Below, piece after piece: positions 24,865 to 32,746 of a stretch of 57,846 nucleotides of DNA. The DNA is from an uncultured Oscillospiraceae bacterium (GTDB taxonomy: Bacteria; Bacillota; Clostridia; Oscillospirales; Oscillospiraceae): NCBI GenBank assembly GCA_944387015.1, contig CALXDH010000016.1:1-57846 (forward strand), written 5' to 3'. Every line of letters begins with the position of its first letter. Within the stretch, counting starts at the first letter, position 1. The notes beneath the pieces are model-generated. The model did no database searches, was not told where the DNA came from, and saw only the letters and a list, made by a program, of their open reading frames with translations. Position numbers and translations under genes: made by a program.

Positions 24865-26538
24865 TCAGAACAGTCCGGTGATCCGGCCGTTTTCGTCCAC
24901 GTCGATCTTCTCCGCCGCTGGCACCTTAGGCAGGCCCGGCATGGTCATGATGTTGCCGGTCAGCGCCACCAGGAAGCCTGCGCCGGCGGAGACCTTCAAA
25001 TTTCGGACGGTGATCCGGAAGTCCCGGGGCGCTCCCAGCCGGGCCGCGTCATCCGAGAAGGAGTACTGGGTCTTGGCCATACAGATGGGCAGCTCTCCGA
25101 AGCCCAGGGCGGTCAGCTCCTGCATCTGCTTGCGGGCGGCAGGAGTCAGATCCACGCCGTCGGCATGATAGATCCTGCGGGCAATGGTGTTGAGTTTTTC
25201 CTCGATGGAGGCCTTCTCATCGTAGCTGAACTGGAAGTTGCCGGGCTGCTGGCACAAGCGGACCACTTCCTCCGCCAGCTCTACGCCGCCTTCGCCGCCC
25301 TTGGCCCAGACCTGGCACAGTGCCACCCGGACACCCAGCGCACGGCAGCGCTCCTCCACCAGTTTCAGCTCCGCCTCCGTATCCGTGGCAAAAGCGTTGA
25401 GGGCCACCACGCAGGGCAGGCCAAAGACTTTCGTGATGTTTTCCACGTGCTGCAGCAGGTTGGGCAGGCCCTTTTCCAGCGCCTCCAGATTCTCTGTGTT
25501 CAGCTGGTCCTTGGGGACGCCGCCATGGTTTTTCAGGGCCCGGACTGTAGCCACCACTACAACGGCAGAAGGCGTCAGGCCGGCCATGCGGCACTTGATG
25601 TCCAAAAACTTCTCCGCGCCCAGGTCCGCGCCGAAGCCCGCCTCGGTGACGGTATAGTCACTGAGCTTGAGGGCCATTCGGGTGGCCATGATGGAGTTGC
25701 AGCCGTGGGCGATGTTGGCAAACGGCCCGCCGTGGATGAAGGTGGGCGTACCCTCCAGGGTCTGGACCAGGTTGGGCTTCAGGGCGTCCTTGAGCAGGGC
25801 GGCCATGGCACCCTCCGCCTTCAAATCCCGGGCGGTAACGGGACGGCCGTCATAGGTGTAGCCCACCACCATCCGGGCCAGCCGCTCTTTCATATCCAGA
25901 ATGCTGCTGGACAGGCACAGCACCGCCATGACCTCGCTGGCCACAGTGATGTCGAACCCGTCCTCCCGGGGACAGCCATTGGCCTTGCCGCCCAGTCCGT
26001 CCACGATGTTGCGCAGCTGGCGGTCGTTCATATCCACCGCCCGCTTCCAGGTGATGCGCCGGGGATCGATGCCCAGGGCGTTGCCCTGCTGAATGTGGTT
26101 ATCCAGCATGGCCGCCAGCAGGTTGTTGGCCGCTCCGATGGCGTGGAAGTCGCCGGTGAAGTGGAGATTGATGTCCTCCATAGGCACCACCTGGGCATAT
26201 CCGCCGCCGGCGGCGCCGCCCTTGATGCCGAACACAGGTCCCATGGAGGGCTCCCGCAGGGCCACCATGGCGTTCTTGCCGATGCGGCGCAGCGCGTCTG
26301 CAAGGCCCACGGTCACCGTGGTCTTTCCCTCTCCGGCGGGAGTGGGATTGATGGCGGTCACCAGGATCAGCTTGCCGTCGGGGCGGCTGCTCTCTTTGAG
26401 CAGACGGTAATCCACCTTGGCCTTATATCTTCCGTACAGTTCCAGATATGCCTCATCAATTCCGGCGGATGCGGCAATTTCTGTAATGGGCTTCATCTCA
26501 CAAGCCTGTGCGATTTCAATGTCAGAAAGAAACTTCAT
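24865..26538 (-). CDS. fhs: Formate-tetrahydrofolate ligase
   Basis: Fhs joins formate to tetrahydrofolate using ATP, giving 10-formyl-THF for purine and one-carbon metabolism and, in acetogens, the methyl branch of the Wood-Ljungdahl pathway. The 557-residue length is normal. The P-loop [10 protein letters not shown] and the family motifs [18 protein letters not shown] and [16 protein letters not shown] are intact. ATG 26538 has GGAGGT upstream. No other folate or acetogenesis genes are adjacent, so a general one-carbon role is the safe reading. Confidence 0.95.
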   Translation of the reverse strand: MKFLSDIEIAQACEMKPITEIAASAGIDEAYLELYGRYKAKVDYRLLKESSRPDGKLILVTAINPTPAGEGKTTVTVGLADALRRIGKNAMVALREPSMGPVFGIKGGAAGGGYAQVVPMEDINLHFTGDFHAIGAANNLLAAMLDNHIQQGNALGIDPRRITWKRAVDMNDRQLRNIVDGLGGKANGCPREDGFDITVASEVMAVLCLSSSILDMKERLARMVVGYTYDGRPVTARDLKAEGAMAALLKDALKPNLVQTLEGTPTFIHGGPFANIAHGCNSIMATRMALKLSDYTVTEAGFGADLGAEKFLDIKCRMAGLTPSAVVVVATVRALKNHGGVPKDQLNTENLEALEKGLPNLLQHVENITKVFGLPCVVALNAFATDTEAELKLVEERCRALGVRVALCQVWAKGGEGGVELAEEVVRLCQQPGNFQFSYDEKASIEEKLNTIARRIYHADGVDLTPAARKQMQELTALGFGELPICMAKTQYSFSDDAARLGAPRDFRITVRNLKVSAGAGFLVALTGNIMTMPGLPKVPAAEKIDVDENGRITGLF

Positions 26539-26662
26539 GGCGACCTCCATCCCAAAATAGGTAATACTTTTATTGCTGTCTCTGGCAAAAAACTATACCA
26601 CGAATTTGCGCAAAAGGAAAGAGGATTTTTTGAGACGCTGGGTTTTTGCGCAAAAAGGAGTC

Positions 26663-26696
26663 GACCTCCGTGCGGTATGGCATCCGCACGGAGGTC
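26663..26696 (-). terminator. Hairpin between DUF3793 gene and fhs
   Basis: A perfect 13-bp stem (26663-26675/26684-26696) with an 8-base loop lies 56 bases after the DUF3793 stop. On the minus strand it is followed by GACTCC and T5, so it is a likely terminator of that gene. Confidence 0.65.
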
Positions 26697-26751
26697 ATCA
26701 TGAGGGGAAAAAAGGAGATAAGAGAGGTATCGAAAGTTGCTGCGCTTTTGC

Positions 26752-27309
26752 TCAGGCGGAGATCAGTTCCGGGATCTCCACGCCCCGCAGAAAGCGTTCT
26801 TTGCACCGCACAGTACTCTGGCGGTACTCTTCAAACCGCCGTTGGGCGGCTGTGGGGTCGCCGTAGGCCTTCCAGCATCCGCTGCAGGTATAGTTCCTGC
26901 CGCCGTTGCGGATAAAGCCTACCACATCCTCCAGAGGATACCCCAGAAATACGCCGATCTCATGGGGAAATTCCTGCTCCAGACAGAGGCGGTCCGAGAG
27001 CTGTTCCAGCAGCATCTCACCATCCGCCTGTGAAGTGTATCCCATCCGCCGCAAAAAGGCCTGATTGGCAGGCTGCCGCAAAATGCGGTGCAGCCATGCC
27101 CTGCGGTACAGATAGATCAGACACGCGCCCGTCCGGGGACAGACCTTCAGAATGCGGACCGCGATGCCGAAGGGCGCCAGTTCTCCAGCCCAGCGGGACA
27201 CCAGTGCCTGGGCACAGCCTCCCTGCCAGCGAAAGAGACTGGCGGGTTTGATCCCTTCCAGGGTGGGTGCGCATTGCTCCACCAGCGTGGCTTCAAAGGT
27301 CCGCTCCAT
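26752..27309 (-). CDS. DUF3793 family protein
   Basis: A 185-residue soluble protein that matches the DUF3793 family from memory of its pattern: EIGVFLGYPLEDVVGFIRNG and a nearby cysteine pair in YTCSGCWKAYGD. The function is unknown. In clostridia such genes often sit near iron-uptake or flavodoxin genes, which is remembered context, not seen here. Its promoter carries two inverted repeats that look like metal-responsive operators. GGGAGGA lies ahead of ATG 27309. Confidence 0.75.
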   Translation of the reverse strand: MERTFEATLVEQCAPTLEGIKPASLFRWQGGCAQALVSRWAGELAPFGIAVRILKVCPRTGACLIYLYRRAWLHRILRQPANQAFLRRMGYTSQADGEMLLEQLSDRLCLEQEFPHEIGVFLGYPLEDVVGFIRNGGRNYTCSGCWKAYGDPTAAQRRFEEYRQSTVRCKERFLRGVEIPELISA

Positions 27310-27330
27310 GTCTTGTCCTCCCGTCCTTTT

Positions 27331-27350
27331 AAGTTAGTTTTCACTAACTT
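27331..27350. promoter_or_regulatory. Operator-like inverted repeat, DUF3793 leader
   Basis: AAGTTAGT (27331-27338) and ACTAACTT (27343-27350) form a perfect dyad with a 4-base spacer, just upstream of the ribosome site of the DUF3793 gene. It shares the GTTAGT core with the dyad at 27388. Confidence 0.55.
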
Positions 27351-27387
27351 TCATTTTAAAAAATAAGGCGCTGTCCCGTGCCTCAAA

Positions 27388-27405
27388 GGTTAGTTTTAAC
27401 TAACC
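27388..27405. promoter_or_regulatory. Operator-like inverted repeat at the DUF3793 start site
   Basis: GGTTAGTT (27388-27395) and AACTAACC (27398-27405) form a perfect dyad with a 2-base spacer. It sits immediately downstream of the -10 box at 27414-27419, where a repressor would block transcription. Confidence 0.6.
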
Positions 27406-27413
27406 ATGGACAA

Positions 27414-27442
27414 AGAATACCATACAAGTCCAGTCTTGTCAA
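27414..27442 (-). promoter_or_regulatory. Promoter of the DUF3793 gene
   Basis: On the minus strand a perfect TTGACA (27437-27442), a 17-base spacer and TATTCT (27414-27419). Confidence 0.7.
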
Positions 27443-27457
27443 GCTTTTTTTCCACGG

Positions 27458-27486
27458 TTGTCAAAGCTGTCCAAATGCAGTAGGAT
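27458..27486 (+). promoter_or_regulatory. Promoter of the YfcE-like gene
   Basis: TTGTCA (27458-27463), a 17-base spacer and TAGGAT (27481-27486), 31 bases before the start codon and divergent from the DUF3793 promoter. Confidence 0.5.
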
Positions 27487-27517
27487 AAAGGCATCTCAAT
27501 ACGGCGGAGGTACTGCG

Positions 27518-27985
27518 ATGAAGATTCTGGTCCTTTCAGATTCCCACGGGAATCTCACCAATATGGAACTGGCAGTGGAACGCACGAACCCCAACCTGAT
27601 CTTCCATCTGGGAGACTGCTGGCGGGATGGAGAGCGGCTCCATGAACAGTTCCCGGACATCCCGCTGGAGCAGGTGCCGGGCAACTGTGATTGCCGTCCC
27701 GGGGAGCCGGCGGAGAAGTTGCTGATCCTGCGGGAGAAACGGATCCTCCTCTGCCACGGTCATACCTACGGTGTCAAGCAGTCCCTGCTCAACGCCGGCT
27801 ACGCGGCGGAAGAGCAGGCGCTGGATCTGTTCCTCTTCGGTCACACCCATCGCCCGCTGGTGGACATGCGGGGCCGGACCCTGTTTTTGAACCCCGGCAG
27901 CATCGGGGACTATGCCCGTCCCTTCTACGGTGTGGTGACCATTGAAAATGGCCGTCTGGACGGCCGAACGGTGCCGCTGGACTGA
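27518..27985 (+). CDS. YfcE/MJ0936-family phosphodiesterase
   Basis: A 155-residue small metallophosphoesterase. The motifs are LSDSHGN (residues 6-12), HLGDCWRDG, PGNCDC, CHGHTYG and GHTHRP, and NPGSIGDYARP near the end is typical of the YfcE branch, which cleaves phosphodiesters in vitro with unknown natural substrate. GCGGAGG precedes ATG 27518; the frame runs on upstream but without similarity. It has its own promoter and is followed by a small membrane-protein gene with another promoter. Confidence 0.88.
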   Translation: MKILVLSDSHGNLTNMELAVERTNPNLIFHLGDCWRDGERLHEQFPDIPLEQVPGNCDCRPGEPAEKLLILREKRILLCHGHTYGVKQSLLNAGYAAEEQALDLFLFGHTHRPLVDMRGRTLFLNPGSIGDYARPFYGVVTIENGRLDGRTVPLD

Positions 27986-28067
27986 CGGTATCTCTCCCAC
28001 CGTCCCGGGAAACGTTTCTGGTGCCGCAGATGCGTTTTCCAGGAAATTCCTTCTGAAAGGCTCTGCC

Positions 28068-28096
28068 TTGCCAAAACAGGTAAAAGCGTGTATACT
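28068..28096 (+). promoter_or_regulatory. Promoter of the small membrane-protein gene
   Basis: TTGCCA (28068-28073), a 17-base spacer and TATACT (28091-28096) followed by AACT. The -10 and next bases match those of the promoter at 31826-31854. Confidence 0.65.
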
Positions 28097-28142
28097 AACT
28101 AGACGATCTTTGATCATCCCAGACCCCCAAAGGAGGAACTCT

Positions 28143-28523
28143 ATGTCCAGTCCCTACTTTTTCGGCGCTGCTGTCGGCGGCTTTTTGCTGATGACCGCTG
28201 TCGGCGTTCCGGCCTTGGTGGCATTGTGCTCATCCATTCCACTGGCCAAGCGCCGAAAAACGGAAACCCCCGGCTTCGACCTCAAGCGTGCCTACCGTCG
28301 GATCACACATCTGGTGGTGCTGGCGGCAGTTATGATGGTATTGGTCACCGTGCTGGTGATCCGCTTTACCACTGACGCACCGACGCTGGGGTATCTGTTT
28401 GGCCTGATTTTGGCATTCGTCCCCCGAATCAAGGAAATGACTCCCAATAATCAAAAGAATCAGAAAAAATTTGAGCACGTTTACGCGGACTGTTACCCTT
28501 CCGGAAAATCCCCCCGTTTTTAA
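28143..28523 (+). CDS. Small membrane protein of unknown function
   Basis: A 126-residue protein I do not recognise. It has a first hydrophobic segment at about 6-30, a basic loop with RAYRRI, a second at about 55-77 and a third, shorter one at about 84-95, and ends in a basic, polar tail with NNQKNQKKFE. AAAGGAGG lies ahead of ATG 28143; a longer in-frame stretch to 27942 overlaps the phosphodiesterase gene and is rejected. It has its own promoter and a strong terminator, so it is expressed as a single gene. Confidence 0.65.
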   Translation: MSSPYFFGAAVGGFLLMTAVGVPALVALCSSIPLAKRRKTETPGFDLKRAYRRITHLVVLAAVMMVLVTVLVIRFTTDAPTLGYLFGLILAFVPRIKEMTPNNQKNQKKFEHVYADCYPSGKSPRF

Positions 28524-28560
28524 GGCAGTCCGCCCCATTGAATCGTCATCCCCGGATGGC

Positions 28561-28610
28561 AGGCACCCCCTGCGTCAGGATGTTTCTCCTGACGCAGGGG
28601 GTGCCTTTTT
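28561..28610. terminator. Strong terminator after the small membrane-protein gene
   Basis: A perfect 20-bp stem (28561-28580/28587-28606) with a 6-base loop is followed by T5. On the minus strand it lies 34 bases past the AAA+ gene and may also stop that operon, though the T-run there is poor. Confidence 0.9.
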
Positions 28611-28643
28611 ATCCGCCGCAGCGGAACAGTTTGCCAAATTCTC

Positions 28644-29696
28644 TTATGACGCCCCTCCCCGGGCTGCAGAGACGTCCTCCGCCGTAATGGTCATCAGTTC
28701 CTCCCGGGAGACCTGTTCCAGCGCCGCCAGCCGGTTGGCCTGGCACACCAGGACCCGCTCAAAGAGGTTGCGCACCCCTCTGGCGTTGCCGAAGGTCACC
28801 GGATCGGTGTTTTCCGCCTGAATATAGGACCGCACCTGTTCCTCCGCCGCCGGCTCCAGCTGATAGCAGCCCTTCTTGCACTGCATACGGAAAATGTCCA
28901 GCAGCTCCTCCAGGCTGTAATTGTCAAAATGCAAAAAGCGGTTGAACCGGGACTCCAAACCGGGATTGGAATGGATGAACTGCTCCATCAGTCCGTCGTA
29001 TCCCGCCGCGATCACCACCAGATCGTCCCGGTGGTCCTCCATGGCTTTGAGGATGGTGTCGATGGCCTCTTGGCCGAAGTCGTTGTCACCGCCGCCGTTC
29101 AAGGCATAGGCCTCATCGATGAACAGCACGCCGCCCAGGGCCTTTTCCAGGACTTTACCGGTCTTGATGGCCGTCTGGCCCACATACCCCGCCACCAGAC
29201 CGCTGCGGTCCACCTCCACCAGCTGTCCCTGGGAGAGAAGCCCCAAGCTATGGTAGATCCGGGCCAATAGCCGGGCAATGGTGGTCTTGCCGGTGCCGGG
29301 ATTTCCGGAGAACACCAGGTGCAGGCTCAGCGCCGGGACGGGAAGTTCCTGCTGACGCCGCAGCTGGTGGACTTTCACCAAATTCGTGAGGCTGCGGACC
29401 TCCTGTTTGACGGCCTCCAGACCGATGTAGCTGTCCAGTTCCGCCAGCAGGTCCTCCAGCTTTTCCGGCGGCGTCTTCGCCTCCGGTGCCGTTGTTTTTT
29501 CCGGTTCTCTTTGCTTCTCAGGAGCCGTCGGCGTCTCTTCCCGGGACGTACCGGCCGTTTCCGGCGACCGTGCCGGCGCAGGCGTCCCCCAGAAATCCGT
29601 CCCCATCCGGCGCAGGTTGTGCTCCGTCATGGAACGGATCACCTCCATCTGCTGGAGAATGATCTGATCCTTTTTACTCTCGTCCTTACGCGCCAT
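28644..29696 (-). CDS. AAA+ ATPase, SpoVK/CbbX-like
   Basis: A 350-residue AAA+ protein. The N-terminal 80 residues are charged and low in complexity, rich in Pro, Glu and Thr; the ATPase module starts near residue 85 (LAELDSYIGLEAVKQEVRSL). Walker A is GNPGTGKT, Walker B VLFIDEAY, with sensor-like VIAAGYDGLM and the arginine-finger region NPGLESRFNR. It belongs to the SpoVK/CbxX-CfqX group, whose known members remodel proteins such as Rubisco. ATG 29696 has GGGAGGA upstream and lies 11 bases inside the eetB-like gene, so the two are coupled. Its client is unknown; an electron-transfer membrane complex would be a new role and is speculation. Confidence 0.85.
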   Translation of the reverse strand: MARKDESKKDQIILQQMEVIRSMTEHNLRRMGTDFWGTPAPARSPETAGTSREETPTAPEKQREPEKTTAPEAKTPPEKLEDLLAELDSYIGLEAVKQEVRSLTNLVKVHQLRRQQELPVPALSLHLVFSGNPGTGKTTIARLLARIYHSLGLLSQGQLVEVDRSGLVAGYVGQTAIKTGKVLEKALGGVLFIDEAYALNGGGDNDFGQEAIDTILKAMEDHRDDLVVIAAGYDGLMEQFIHSNPGLESRFNRFLHFDNYSLEELLDIFRMQCKKGCYQLEPAAEEQVRSYIQAENTDPVTFGNARGVRNLFERVLVCQANRLAALEQVSREELMTITAEDVSAARGGAS

Positions 29697-30228
29697 GTGT
29701 TCCTCCCTGATCCAAACCCGTGTTGAGATTCGTGTGTGCCAGCGCCCGGAACAAGCACGCGCTCACCAGCCCGGTCAGCGCCCCGGTCAAGAGGGATACC
29801 CCCAGCAAAACAGGCAGATAATAAAGGGGCGCCGTATTGCCCAGCGTCAGCACCGCCGCCGCCACCTGCCCGCAGTTGTGAGCTGCCGCACCGCCCACGG
29901 AGACCCCATAGACGGAAAGGCACCGCGATCCGCTCAGGACGATCATCACTACCATCGCAGTGACGCCTCCCAGCAGGGAAAAGATCAGGGCGTTCATGTT
30001 GCCGGCGAACACTGCCCCCAGAAAACACCTGGCCAGCAGAATCAAAAAGGCCTGGGCCGGCCCCAGGGCATAGAGGGCAAAGACCGTCACGATGTTGGCA
30101 AGTCCCAGCTTGATGCCGGGGATGGGGATGGCCAGAGACAGCGGAAACAGGTTTTCCAGATAGCTCAGCGCCAGTGCCAGCGCGGTGAGCACCGCGCACA
30201 GCGTCAGCTGCTTTGTGGTCAGTTTCAT
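29686..30228 (-). CDS. Gx transporter family membrane protein, EetB-like
   Basis: A 180-residue protein with about five membrane helices, of the family annotated as heptaprenyl diphosphate synthase component I or Gx transporter (PF07456). Its N-terminus, AVLTALALALSYLENLFP then PGIKLGLANIVTVFALY, is typical. As I recall, this family includes EetB of the Listeria extracellular electron transfer locus. AGGAGG precedes ATG 30228, nine bases after the eetA-like stop. A role in quinone or flavin-linked electron transfer is inferred from the apbE-eetA context. Confidence 0.8.
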   Translation of the reverse strand: MKLTTKQLTLCAVLTALALALSYLENLFPLSLAIPIPGIKLGLANIVTVFALYALGPAQAFLILLARCFLGAVFAGNMNALIFSLLGGVTAMVVMIVLSGSRCLSVYGVSVGGAAAHNCGQVAAAVLTLGNTAPLYYLPVLLGVSLLTGALTGLVSACLFRALAHTNLNTGLDQGGTHGA

Positions 30229-30237
30229 GCCTGCCTC

Positions 30238-30642
30238 CTATCCGATCACGGCGTCCAGGCCGTCATCCGCTGTGGAACCGCCCTCCAGCTCAACCACCAC
30301 TCGGGCCGGCAGGCACACGATGCTCTGCCCGCTGCGGGAGATACGGCCGGTATGCACGCAGTCCTGGGTGGGACAGTCCGAGTGCTCCACCCACACTTCC
30401 GTGTCCGTCAGGCAGATCTCCAGGGTGTAGCCGCCGCCTTCCACCGTCCGTCGGGTCTCCCCGGCCTGGTCCAGCGGGATCCGCTCCACTTCGGTGCCAT
30501 CCACGGAGATCACTGCTGTCAGCGCCTCCTGGCTTCCGCCGCCCTGCCAGATCCCCACTGCACACGCCACAGCCAGCGCTGCCACCGCCAGGACCACCAC
30601 ACCGTCCCAAAGGTTGGGCCGCAGTTTAGGAGACCGTCTCAT
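30238..30642 (-). CDS. NusG domain II protein, EetA-like
   Basis: A 134-residue protein with one N-terminal membrane helix (about 14-35, DGVVVLAVAALAVACAVGIW) and an exported NusG domain II (PF07009) ending in SDCPTQDCVHTGRISRSGQS with the cysteines typical of this group. Such proteins are not transcription factors; with EetB-like proteins they are linked to flavin-based electron transfer. ATG 30642 has GGGAG about 11 bases upstream; GTG at 30654 is an alternative. Both starts overlap the end of apbE, so expression is coupled. Confidence 0.78.
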   Translation of the reverse strand: MRRSPKLRPNLWDGVVVLAVAALAVACAVGIWQGGGSQEALTAVISVDGTEVERIPLDQAGETRRTVEGGGYTLEICLTDTEVWVEHSDCPTQDCVHTGRISRSGQSIVCLPARVVVELEGGSTADDGLDAVIG

Positions 30643-31696
30643 AGCTGTACTCACTCCCGTCCATCGGTGTGAACCGGTCCGCCAATCCGTCAGTCACCAA
30701 AACCCGGCCGTCATCGGTCACCAAAATCAAATCAAACTCATATGCGCCGCTGCGCCAGAAGTCCAAGGCCTTTTCCTCACCCATAACGAAAAGCGCCGTA
30801 GAAAACGCATCGCACATGGTGCCCGTTCCCGCCGGATTCCCGTCGTCCTCCCGGGCCGCATCCGCTCCCGCCACCACCGTCACCTGCAGCAGGCCACTCT
30901 CCGCGGGATAGCCGGTGGCAGGATCGATGATGTGGTGATAGCGTTTCCCGTCCTGCTCAAAATACCGCTGGTATCCGCCGGAAGTCACTGCGTAGGCATC
31001 CGTCAGATCCAGGATGCCCACGGCAGCGCTGCTGTCCTGCGGGTCCTGGACGCCCACCCGCCATGCGCTGCCATCCGGCTTGGCACCACTGACGTATACG
31101 TTGCCGCCCAGGGAGATCATACCACTCTCCACACCGTACTGGGCAAAGATCTCCGCCACGCAGTCGGAGGCATAGCCCTTGGCAATGCCTCCCAGGTCAA
31201 TGGACTGTCCCTGGCCCAGAGCCGCATAACAGCCGTCCGAACGCTGCTCCAACTGGATGCGGCTGTCATCCACCAACCGCAGCAGCGTGTCCAGCTCCGC
31301 TTGAGAGGGCACCTGATAGGTGTCGGTGGTAAATCCCCAGGCAGAGACCACCGGTGCCACCGTAATGTCGAACGCATCGCCTGTGGCGGCGCTGTACGTC
31401 TTGGCACTGGTAAGGAGCTTCCAAACGTCGTCTCCCACCACCGTCATCTCGCCGCCGGCCTGATTCAGCCGGGACACCTCACTGTCCTCCCGAGTGCGGG
31501 AGAGTTCCGCCTCCAGCTGGTAGATCCGCTCCCGGGCAGCCGTAATGGCATCCTCCCCCGTTTCCCCATAGGCGGAAAAATTCATCACCGTATCCATGGC
31601 AAAGGTCTGCCCCTCCGCCGGGCCGCTGCTGCCGCAGCCACTCAAGCTTCCGGCCAGCGCCAGTGCCAGCAGCAGGCAACCGAGTCGTTTCATCAT
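30626..31696 (-). CDS. apbE: FAD:protein FMN transferase (flavinyltransferase)
   Basis: ApbE takes FMN from FAD and attaches it to a threonine in target proteins outside the membrane. The 356-residue lipoprotein starts MMKRLGCLLLALALAGSLSG with the lipobox cysteine following, then shows AMDTVMNFSAYG, the IDLGGIAKGYASD flavin-binding motif, SLGGNVYVSG and HHIIDPATGYP. ATG 31696 (or the next ATG) has GAGGAG upstream. It leads the operon with the eetA- and eetB-like genes. No FMN-binding-domain target (such as PplA or RnfG) is in the window, so its substrate must be elsewhere. Confidence 0.92.
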   Translation of the reverse strand: MMKRLGCLLLALALAGSLSGCGSSGPAEGQTFAMDTVMNFSAYGETGEDAITAARERIYQLEAELSRTREDSEVSRLNQAGGEMTVVGDDVWKLLTSAKTYSAATGDAFDITVAPVVSAWGFTTDTYQVPSQAELDTLLRLVDDSRIQLEQRSDGCYAALGQGQSIDLGGIAKGYASDCVAEIFAQYGVESGMISLGGNVYVSGAKPDGSAWRVGVQDPQDSSAAVGILDLTDAYAVTSGGYQRYFEQDGKRYHHIIDPATGYPAESGLLQVTVVAGADAAREDDGNPAGTGTMCDAFSTALFVMGEEKALDFWRSGAYEFDLILVTDDGRVLVTDGLADRFTPMDGSEYSYETVS

Positions 31697-31755
31697 AGGT
31701 TCTCCTCTTGAACAAATCAAAATGCCGCAGTCTGCGGAAAAATCCATAATAAGAA

Positions 31756-31784
31756 AGTATATCATGTCCCGCAGATCAGCACAA
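31756..31784 (-). promoter_or_regulatory. Promoter of the apbE operon
   Basis: On the minus strand TTGTGC (31779-31784), a 17-base spacer and TATACT (31756-31761), 60 bases before the apbE start. Confidence 0.6.
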
Positions 31785-31825
31785 CCAAAAATCCGGCGAT
31801 TTTGACAGCCCCGTCGAAATCGCTC

Positions 31826-31854
31826 TTGCAAAAAAGCACAAAGTCTGCTATACT
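31826..31854 (+). promoter_or_regulatory. Promoter of the orphan membrane-protein gene
   Basis: TTGCAA (31826-31831), a 17-base spacer and TATACT (31849-31854) followed by AACG. Confidence 0.65.
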
Positions 31855-31928
31855 AACGAAGAATGTCGGCGGCGGATTGTTTCGTCGCCGGATATCTTTA
31901 CTAGAAATTGCCCTGGAGGTCGTTATAA

Positions 31929-32693
31929 ATGCCTAAAAATCCCAACAGCAGCACCAAGCCGGTGAAGCGGGAAGGCCCCATGAATGCCACCATGAAGTTC
32001 TTCCTGGCAGGCTGCGTGGCAGAGCTTTATTTACTGGTCGTCCGTAAATATTATATCAACGGAACGCTGACCCAGGTCATCGCGTGGGACAGCTATCTGC
32101 GCTATATTCTCTGGGCCGGTGTGGCCGTTCTTGCCATCGGCGTGATTTTGAGCATCGTATGGCATAAGGACCGGAAAAAACGGGTCATCGGTTGGTCTGT
32201 GGGCGGTGCCGGTGCATTTTTGGCGTTTTCCTCCTGGTTTACGCTGGGCTATGTGGATGCGGCGCTGCGGCTGATGTGCGTGGTGGTCCCGGTGGTGATG
32301 CTGCTGGACATCCTCTGGAGCCTGTATGACCGGGAATGCGCCTGGGCGCTGACGATTTTGGGTGTGTCCCTGATCGCGCTGTGGATCTGCCGCCAGGAGC
32401 TCTCCAGCATGTATCTGGGTACCTTTGTCCGGATCGCCGCTATCGTATATATCGTCCTGCTGGCAGTGATCGCGTTTTTGACCCATCGAATCGACCAGCA
32501 TAACGGTAAGCTGGGCAAGTTCCAGGTCCTCCCGGCAAGCGCCGATCCCCTGCCGGTTTACGTGGCCTGCGGCCTCTCCGCCGCCGGTATGGTGTGTGCG
32601 CTGATCAGCGCTTCTGTGGCCTACTACGCCATGTGGACCCTGGCCATCGTGGTATTCGCTCTGGCTGTGTACTACACGGTCAAGCAGCTCTGA
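31929..32693 (+). CDS. Multi-span membrane protein of unknown function
   Basis: A 254-residue protein with about seven predicted membrane helices. After a basic N-terminal tail come hydrophobic segments near 22-40, 58-82, 90-108, 112-130, 136-154, 164-186 and two C-terminal ones around 207-252, with short basic loops such as WHKDRKKR. I recognise no domain. GGAGG precedes ATG 31929, and it has its own promoter and terminator. It is divergent from apbE; a shared function is possible but not supported by sequence. Confidence 0.68.
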   Translation: MPKNPNSSTKPVKREGPMNATMKFFLAGCVAELYLLVVRKYYINGTLTQVIAWDSYLRYILWAGVAVLAIGVILSIVWHKDRKKRVIGWSVGGAGAFLAFSSWFTLGYVDAALRLMCVVVPVVMLLDILWSLYDRECAWALTILGVSLIALWICRQELSSMYLGTFVRIAAIVYIVLLAVIAFLTHRIDQHNGKLGKFQVLPASADPLPVYVACGLSAAGMVCALISASVAYYAMWTLAIVVFALAVYYTVKQL

Positions 32694-32710
32694 TTCCCAA
32701 CCAAACAAAA

Positions 32711-32746
32711 AAGAACCCCCGGAACCGTGGTTCCGGGGGTTCTTTT
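32711..32746. terminator. Bidirectional terminator
   Basis: A perfect 16-base inverted repeat (32711-32726/32729-32744) with A6 before and T5 at its end serves the convergent membrane-protein and DUF4127 genes; its last bases touch the DUF4127 stop region. Confidence 0.85.
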
